Source: Caprella mutica (Eukaryota > Arthropoda > Malacostraca > Amphipoda > Caprellidae). From it: a DNA stretch of 64,000 bases. The stretch is from the NCBI GenBank assembly GCA_947561585.1, contig CANNZV010001123.1:1-64000 (forward strand). The letters are read 5' to 3'. Shown here in pieces: positions 58,399 to 64,000 of the stretch (position 1 is the first letter of the stretch; each line of letters starts with the position of its first letter). The notes under the pieces were generated by a model, which ran no database searches, was not told where the DNA came from, and worked only from the letters and a program-made list of their open reading frames with translations. The position numbers and the translations under genes were made by a program.

Positions 58399-59895
58399 TT
58401 AATTGTACACTGAATCAAAATTAGGGTCCATTATCTCATCGATATTGTACTGCATGAAGTCTATGAGATCTTGAAATGGAGGAAGGACACCCATGCTGTC
58501 CACGGTGAATTTGTAGCCTTGTGACCTCCATTTGCGTTGTAGCCAATCGGGTAATTTACACCATACTTTTTTTTGGCCAGCATTTAAATTGAAGATCTGG
58601 AGTTCGGTGTTAGTCGGCATGTTCGCCTCGATCATATGACGAAGATGGATTAACTCTTTGAGTTTTGCTTCCGTACGTGGGGGGCGTACGTTTGGCATGT
58701 CATCTAGCCTCTTCTGGATAGTTTGACAGACTCTTATTGGATTTCCGTATTCTTTACCTAAAATCTTCCAAATCTTTTTGAGAGCCAAGTTAGGTGAAGC
58801 TGCTCCAGCTGCCAGAAGCTCTTGTATCACCCTATTTGGACTTCCCACTGTATTAGCCAAGAGAATGGTTAATACATCGAGGGGCTCCAGTGGAACTCCC
58901 CTCATTCGGTTGTCAAGAAGCATGAACCATGACCTGTACCGTTGAGGATCCCCATCGAATGGAGAGATTGATTGCTTGAACAACTCTTGCTTTACCAGGT
59001 GTACCGTAGCAGCGTCCATCCGTTGTTGAATTGGTACTTGACTTCTTATAGGTAGGTGAGAGTGTGTCATAGTCGTTCTCGCGGCACCCAAGTTTCTTGC
59101 AGTAGGAGATGCAGGAGGAAATTGCTGCTGAGCAGTAATGTGGGGTGCCGATACGCTTGTTGCTACATATGGTGAATTAGCGTTACCACAGGTAGCTTCA
59201 CGATTGTTTCCGATAAAATGGAGGCTAGCGGTTTCCAGGTTTATGATATTTTGAGGAACAGGAAGAGAAGGCTGTGGAACTGTAACAGAGGGCACAGATT
59301 CAATTGCTAGAAGAGGGGCCGAAGAGCATGCGCCACCACCGGAAGACACACAGATATCCTCAATGACCAGAGTAGCTACTGCAGAGTCATCCAACTGCGT
59401 GCCTTCTACGAGGTCAATCAGCTCCGAAACTGTACCTCCTCCCATCTTCGAGCGAGATTCCTCTCCTTGTTGATCGCCCGGTGGTTCCTGAAGGCACTGA
59501 ACTGATGCCTCCTCGTTTTGCGATATAGCACTGCGAGTGTCCATGTTTGAGATCTCGTCTTCGTTCATATCGCACAGTGCAGCGTTAGCTATGGCGATAT
59601 ACTGCTTAAAATCTGTTCGCATCTCTGCTTTTTCTCTCTGAGTGGTTTGTGCTTGTTGCAGAGAGGCGATGCAAATATACCTTGCAATTAGCGTGGTGGC
59701 AGCTTCATAGTAGACTATCCATTCTTTTTTGGCATATGCGATAAACGAACGGATGTTGTCTGGATGACTGCCCAGAATTTCTTGCTTCATTAGATTCTTT
59801 AGAGCAACAGAAGTTTCTTCATAGTTTTGCTCCAGGTTTATCAAGGGATTTACTGGAGTACGCTTAGTAGCACCATTTACCGGTGAACGATGCAT
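58399..59895 (-). CDS. gag: Gag-like protein of a BEL/Pao retrotransposon (498 residues)
   Basis: Intact single frame from ATG at 59895 to TAA. The N-terminal 110 residues are helical and charged. Residues about 110-290 are low-complexity, Ser/Thr/Pro/Gln-rich and probably disordered. Residues about 300-400 read like the DUF1759 gag domain of BEL/Pao elements (FDGDPQRYRSWF at 313-324, LDVLTILLANTVG, IQKRLDDM). 440-498 match its usual continuation (KLPDWLQRKWRS, a DLIDFM-like helix, DPNF near the end). In autonomous relatives such a protein assembles the particle and is followed by zinc knuckles, protease and pol. Here it stops right after the DUF1759 region, with no CCHC knuckle. The ATG is the first in the leader, 118 bp inside the 5' LTR. 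It is the only credible protein-coding gene in the window. Family assignment is from memory of the motif pattern. Confidence 0.85.
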   Translation of the reverse strand: MHRSPVNGATKRTPVNPLINLEQNYEETSVALKNLMKQEILGSHPDNIRSFIAYAKKEWIVYYEAATTLIARYICIASLQQAQTTQREKAEMRTDFKQYIAIANAALCDMNEDEISNMDTRSAISQNEEASVQCLQEPPGDQQGEESRSKMGGGTVSELIDLVEGTQLDDSAVATLVIEDICVSSGGGACSSAPLLAIESVPSVTVPQPSLPVPQNIINLETASLHFIGNNREATCGNANSPYVATSVSAPHITAQQQFPPASPTARNLGAARTTMTHSHLPIRSQVPIQQRMDAATVHLVKQELFKQSISPFDGDPQRYRSWFMLLDNRMRGVPLEPLDVLTILLANTVGSPNRVIQELLAAGAASPNLALKKIWKILGKEYGNPIRVCQTIQKRLDDMPNVRPPRTEAKLKELIHLRHMIEANMPTNTELQIFNLNAGQKKVWCKLPDWLQRKWRSQGYKFTVDSMGVLPPFQDLIDFMQYNIDEIMDPNFDSVYN

Positions 59896-60013
59896 GATGG
59901 CTTTGGAGTTAGTAGAAACGAGTGGAAATCGTCACTCGATGTAACTTTATCAGTAAACTTTATTTGTAGGTGGAAATCTTCACCTCAGTTAGCCTTGATA
60001 GTTTATAAATTAC
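59896..60013 (-). promoter_or_regulatory. Gag leader with two matching hairpins
   Basis: CGAGTGGAAATCGTCACTCG (59919-59938) and AGGTGGAAATCTTCACCT (59968-59985) each fold into a short stem with GTGGAAATC-type content, spaced about 50 bp apart. This is where primer binding and packaging signals normally lie. Their role is inference. Confidence 0.5.
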
Positions 60014-61330
60014 TGTCCTGGTACGTTAGGTTGTGAAACAATGCGAAGGCTAAACACTGTTTTTTATTTTGTAATTTATAGTTTATAATCTTGGCATTGA
60101 CATAACAAATGTGAATATATCTGGAAAGTACACAAACAATATAGAAGACAAGAAGTTACATATAAATGGGAACACCTACAGAGAAATGACTGACTACACC
60201 TACAGAGAAATGACTGACTACACCTACAGAGAAATGACTGACTACACCTACAGAGAAATGACTGACTACACCTACAGAGAAATGACTAACTACACCTACA
60301 GAGAAATGACGGACTACACCTACAGAGAAATGACGGACTACACCTACAGAGAAATGACGGACTACACCTACAGAGAAATGACGGACTACACCTACAGAGA
60401 AATGACGGACTACACCTACAGAGAAATGACGGACTACACCTACAGAGAAATGACGGACTACACCTACAGAGAAATGACGGACTACACCTACAGAGAAATG
60501 ACTGACTACACCTACAGAGAAATGACTGACTACACCTACAGAGAAATGACTGACTACACCTACAGAGAAATGACTGACTACACCTACAGAGAAATGACGG
60601 ACTACACCTACAGAGAAATGACGGACTACACCTACAGAGAAATGACGGACTACACCTACAGGGAAATGACGGACTACACCTACAGGGAAATGACGGACTA
60701 CACCTACAGGGAAATGACGGACTACACCTACAGGGAAATGACGGACTACACCTACAGGGAAATGACGGACTACACCTACAGGGAAATGACGGACTACACC
60801 TACAGGGAAATGACGGACTACACCTACAGGGAAATGACGGACTACACCTACAGGGAAATGACGGACTACACCTACAGGGAAATGACGGACTACACCTACA
60901 GGGAAATGACGGACTACACCTGCAGGGAAATGACGGACTACACCTACAGGGAAATGACGGACTACACCTACAGGGAAATGACGGACTACACCTACAGGGA
61001 AATGACGGACTACACCTACAGGGAAATGACTACACCTACAGAGAAATGACTACACCTATAGAGAACACTTAATAGAACAAAGACAACTCGAATAACACCT
61101 ACATAATTAAACTACACAATATAAATTATACACTGAAATGTGACACTACGTGGCTTTACACTAGCTACTATTGACAATGAATGAATGGATAGAGTTTGAG
61201 AAATGGTAGCTAGTGTTGCCGTTCGGATTTCTAAAGAATATAATGCGAATTAATGGCTAATGGTTCTATTGCGAAATTTAATCTTTAATTGATTGAAAAT
61301 AAAGTATAGAATTAATTGCTGACCAGCACA
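60014..61330 (-). repeat. 5' LTR (1317 bp) containing a 24-bp minisatellite
   Basis: By eye identical to the 3' LTR outside the array, and 288 bp shorter, which is exactly 12 units. Promoter and start of the element RNA should lie here, transcribed on the minus strand. The antisense open frame is 312 codons. Confidence 0.93.
60173..61030. repeat. 24-bp minisatellite in the 5' LTR (35 units)
   Basis: Marker order 4 ACT, ACTAAC variant, 8 ACG, 4 ACT, 3 ACG, then CAGGG units with a single CTGCAGG. Relative to the other LTR it lacks one block of 7 ACG plus 4 ACT and one CAGGG unit. Confidence 0.93.
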
Positions 61331-62575
61331 CCTAGATGCTGCGGTGAATATGCCTAGACGCTGCGGTGAATATGCCTAGACGCTGCTGTGAATATGCCTA
61401 AACGCTGCTGTGAATATACCTAAGCGCTGCGGTGAATATGCCTAGACGCTGCGGTGAATATGCCTAGATGCTGCGGTGAATATGCCTAGATGCTGCGGTG
61501 AATATGCCTAGATGCTGCGGTGAATATGCCTAGACGCTGCGGTGAATATGCCTAAGCGCTGCGGTGAATATGCCTAGACGCTGCGGTGAATATGCCTAGA
61601 CGCTGCTGTGAATATGCCTAGACGCTGCGGTGAATATGCCTAAACACTGCGGTGAATATGCCTAAACGCTGCGGTGAATATGCCTAAACGCTGCGGTGAA
61701 TATGCCTTAACGCTGCGGTGAATATGCCTAAACGCTGCGGTGAATATGCCTAAACACTGCGGTGAATATGCCTAAACGCTGCGGTGAATATGCCTAAACA
61801 CTGCTGTGAATATGCCTAAACGCTGCTGTGAATATGCCTAAACGCTGCTGTGAATATGCCTAGATGCTGCGGTGAATATGCCTAGACGCTGCGGTGAATA
61901 TGCCTAATCGCTGCGGTGAATATGCCCAGATGCTGCGGTGAATATGCCTAGACGCTGCTGTGAATATGCCTAGACGCTGCTGTGAATATGCCTAAACACT
62001 GCGGTAAAAATGCCTAAACGCTGCTGTGAATATGCCTAGATGCTGCGGTGAATATGCCTAGACGCTGCGGTGAATATGCCTAATCGCTGCGGTGAATATG
62101 CCCAGATGCTGCGGTGAATATGCCTAGACGCTGCTGTGAATATGCCTAGACGCTGCTGTGAATATGCCTAGACGCTGCGGAGAGAATGCCTAGATGCTGC
62201 GGTGAATATGCCTAGACGCTGCGGAGAGAATGCCTAGATGCTGCGGAGAGAATGCCTAGATGCTGCGGTGAATATGCCTAGACGCTGCGGAGAGAATGCC
62301 TAGATGCTGCGGAGAAAATGCCTAGATGCTGCGGTGAATATGCCTAGACGCTGCGGAGAGAATGCCTAGATGCTGCGGAGAGAATGCCTAGATGCTGTGG
62401 TGAATATGCCTAGACGCTGCGGAGAGAATGCCTAGATGCTGCGGAGAGAATGCCTAGATGCTGCGGTGAATATGCCTAGACGCTGCTAGGAATATATTTA
62501 GATGCTACGGAAAGAATTTCGAATTGCTGCAGAAAAATACACTTGACACTGCGTAGAATATACTTAGATGGATGC
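61331..62575. repeat. 22-bp satellite (about 53 copies) with a 66-bp higher-order end
   Basis: Unit CTAGACGCTGCGGTGAATAT plus GC. Units starting GACGCTGCGGAGAG occur at 62215, 62281, 62347 and 62413, a 66-bp higher-order repeat made of three 22-mers. It decays after about 62500. The first five bases are the right target duplication of the LTR element. Confidence 0.95.
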
Positions 62576-63174
62576 AGCTTGAAATTGATACTGTATCGAT
62601 TATTTTCATTAACGGGTGAAATGATAACGAACATCCAACTTTAAAGGGAACTGTGTTTCGTATTTTTGAGCACAAAATATTAGGAGTATATTGATCTAAT
62701 ACGATTGAGTTTCATTTAAAATGGTTATACAGTTTTTTATTTCGTCCAGTTTTTTATTGTAGTAGATGATAGAGATAGAAGAAGAGGTGACCACCCAGAC
62801 GGGATGATCTTAAACTGCGCTGAATCGACTGCTTCCAATGACTGAATCTAAGTTTCTCCACACTAGTTCACAGTAACCAGGCTTTATATGCTCTAAGTAT
62901 ACTCGTACAGTATAATCTCTAATTATACTTTTAAGTATATTCTTTAAGTATACACTCTAACCTATCTAATTAGCCGGATACATCTAGGGTGGTTAACTGA
63001 TCCCATTGGCCACAATTAACCACAAGAATTCCAAGTCTTTACCTCACTACCATAAAACACATCATTAAACCTTTTACTACTCCGTGAGAAGGATACATTA
63101 GACTCAAGGCAAGTAGATCTATTTCCATTATTTTATGGTATCGCATTTTCAATGTGGCTGACTAAATATTAAGC
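62576..63174. other. Unique segment splitting the 22-bp satellite
   Basis: About 600 bp, with several TTTAAGTATA/TATACTTAAA-type words (62895-62960). No gene or clear element ends. Confidence 0.5.
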
Positions 63175-63720
63175 TAAAGCCAAAGTGCCACATAAACGTT
63201 GCGCAAAAAATGCATGAGCGCTGCGGTGAATGTACTTAGATGCTGCGGAGAGAATGCAGAAATGCTGCGGTGAATGTACTTAGATGCTTCGGAGAGAATG
63301 CAGAAATGCTGCTGTGAATGTACTTAGATGCTGTGGAGAGAATGTAGAAATGCTGCGGTGAATGTACTTAGATGCTGTGGAGAGAATGCAGAAATGCTGC
63401 GGTGAATGTATTTAGATGCTGCGGAGACAATGCAGAAATGCTGCGGTGAATATACTTAAATACTGTGGAGAGAATTCAGAAATGCTGCGGTGAATGTACT
63501 TAGATGCTGCGCAGAATATACTTAGATGCTGCGGAGAGAATGCAGAAATTCTGCGGTGAATATACTTAGATGCTGTGGAGAGAATGTAGAAATGCTGCGG
63601 GGAATGTACTTAGATGCTGCGAGAGAATGCAGAAATGCTGCGAGAATACATTTAGACGTTGCAGAAATAACGCTGAACTGCTGCAATGAATACGCTTAGC
63701 CGCTGCGAAGAATATAAGTA
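63175..63720. repeat. 22-bp satellite, dimeric (44-bp) form
   Basis: 44-bp unit: AATGCTGCGGTGAATGTACT, TAGATGCTGCGGAGAGAATG plus CAGA; periods of 44 at 63261 and 63305. Each half resembles the 61331 unit, so this is a diverged higher-order form of the same satellite. Decays to the right. Confidence 0.93.
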
Positions 63721-63845
63721 CCTAAACACTCTCATCTAACCAGTCACGCCACTCTCTTGCATCTCAGTACCTATTAGTTAGTGGCGCTAAAACAGTTCAT
63801 CACGTCTCAGATTACCTCTCTAGCATTAATGGCAGCTTGCTGCTT
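63721..63845. other. Unique spacer
   Basis: No feature. Confidence 0.5.
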
Positions 63846-64000
63846 TTATCCTACCAACTCTCCTCTTTTGATGTCAGTCTTTACAGTATTTATCTTACCA
63901 ACTCTCCTCTTTTGATGTCAGTCTTTATAGTCTTTATCTTACCAACTTTACTCTTTTGATGTCAGTCTTTATAGTCTTTATCTTACCAACTTTACTCTTT
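63846..64000. repeat. 43-bp tandem array, cut by window end
   Basis: CTTACCAACTCTCCTCTTTT, GATGTCAGTCTTTATAG recurring every 43 bp, at least 3.5 copies. It continues beyond the window. Confidence 0.9.

Larger units (their letters stand above)
56571..61330 (-). mobile_element. Gag-only LTR retrotransposon (BEL/Pao-type) with minisatellite-bearing LTRs
   Basis: Complete element of 4760 bp: LTRs at 56571-58175 and 60014-61330, a 5-bp target duplication, one gag-like gene (59895-58399, minus), a G-rich purine tract next to the 3' LTR, and nothing that could encode protease, reverse transcriptase, RNase H or integrase (only 223 bp separate the gag stop and the LTR). It resembles, in design, the terminal-repeat-with-GAG elements described in plants. 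It must depend on enzymes from a related autonomous element. Identical LTR flanks and an intact frame imply recent movement. No TGG-type primer site was found just inside the 5' LTR, so priming is unresolved. Confidence 0.9.

Noticed and set aside
58399..59895. Gag-like gene as a domesticated host gene
   Set aside because: It is enclosed by matching LTRs with target duplication and purine tract, so a mobile element explains it fully.

Overview
This is a window of eukaryotic, most likely invertebrate, nuclear DNA with no recognisable host gene. The transposon fossils fit an animal genome, probably an arthropod (crustacean or insect): a BEL/Pao-type gag, CR1/Jockey-like reverse transcriptase fragments, a mariner-type DDE transposase fragment, Helitron-like ends and many MITEs. 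I cannot name the species. No rRNA, convincing tRNA, CRISPR array or bacterial-style operon was seen. Unique DNA is AT-rich.

Roughly half of the 64 kb is tandem repeats (about 40 arrays, unit lengths 9 to 71 bp). Most long open reading frames are these arrays read through, not genes. Layout: 1-2136 a 32-bp array cut by the window edge; 2.1-11.3 kb smaller arrays (25, 20, 9, 55, 36, 37, 47 bp) among decayed transposons; 11.3-20 kb a reverse transcriptase fossil, a mariner fossil, several MITEs and 19, 24, 46 and 31-bp arrays; 20.1-23.0 kb a LINE fossil split by nested insertions; 23.8-24.7 kb a 22-bp array; 24.8-29.8 kb a region bracketed by Helitron-like ends that encloses four arrays (12, 14, 21, 20 bp); 30-37 kb more arrays and MITEs; 38.2-48.9 kb six arrays nearly end to end (28, 41, 24, 16, 21, 29/30 bp); 50-55.6 kb arrays of about 40, 40, 40 and 20 bp; 56.5-63.7 kb a young LTR retrotransposon sitting inside a 22-bp satellite.

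The most interesting object is that LTR retrotransposon (56571-61330, minus strand). It has TG...CA long terminal repeats, a 5-bp target duplication (CCTAG), a purine-rich tract beside the 3' LTR, and a single intact 498-residue gag-like gene with no protease, reverse transcriptase or integrase. Each LTR carries a 24-bp minisatellite (about 47 units in one, 35 in the other). The LTRs look identical outside the array and differ in length by exactly 12 units. It appears to be a recently moved, non-autonomous gag-only element that must borrow enzymes from a BEL/Pao relative and that carries a tandem array to each new site.

A second theme is that several arrays seem to grow out of transposon ends: the unit of the array matches the terminal inverted repeat or end of a neighbouring or distant element (7.9, 19.8, 20.9, 35.3 and 36.1 kb).
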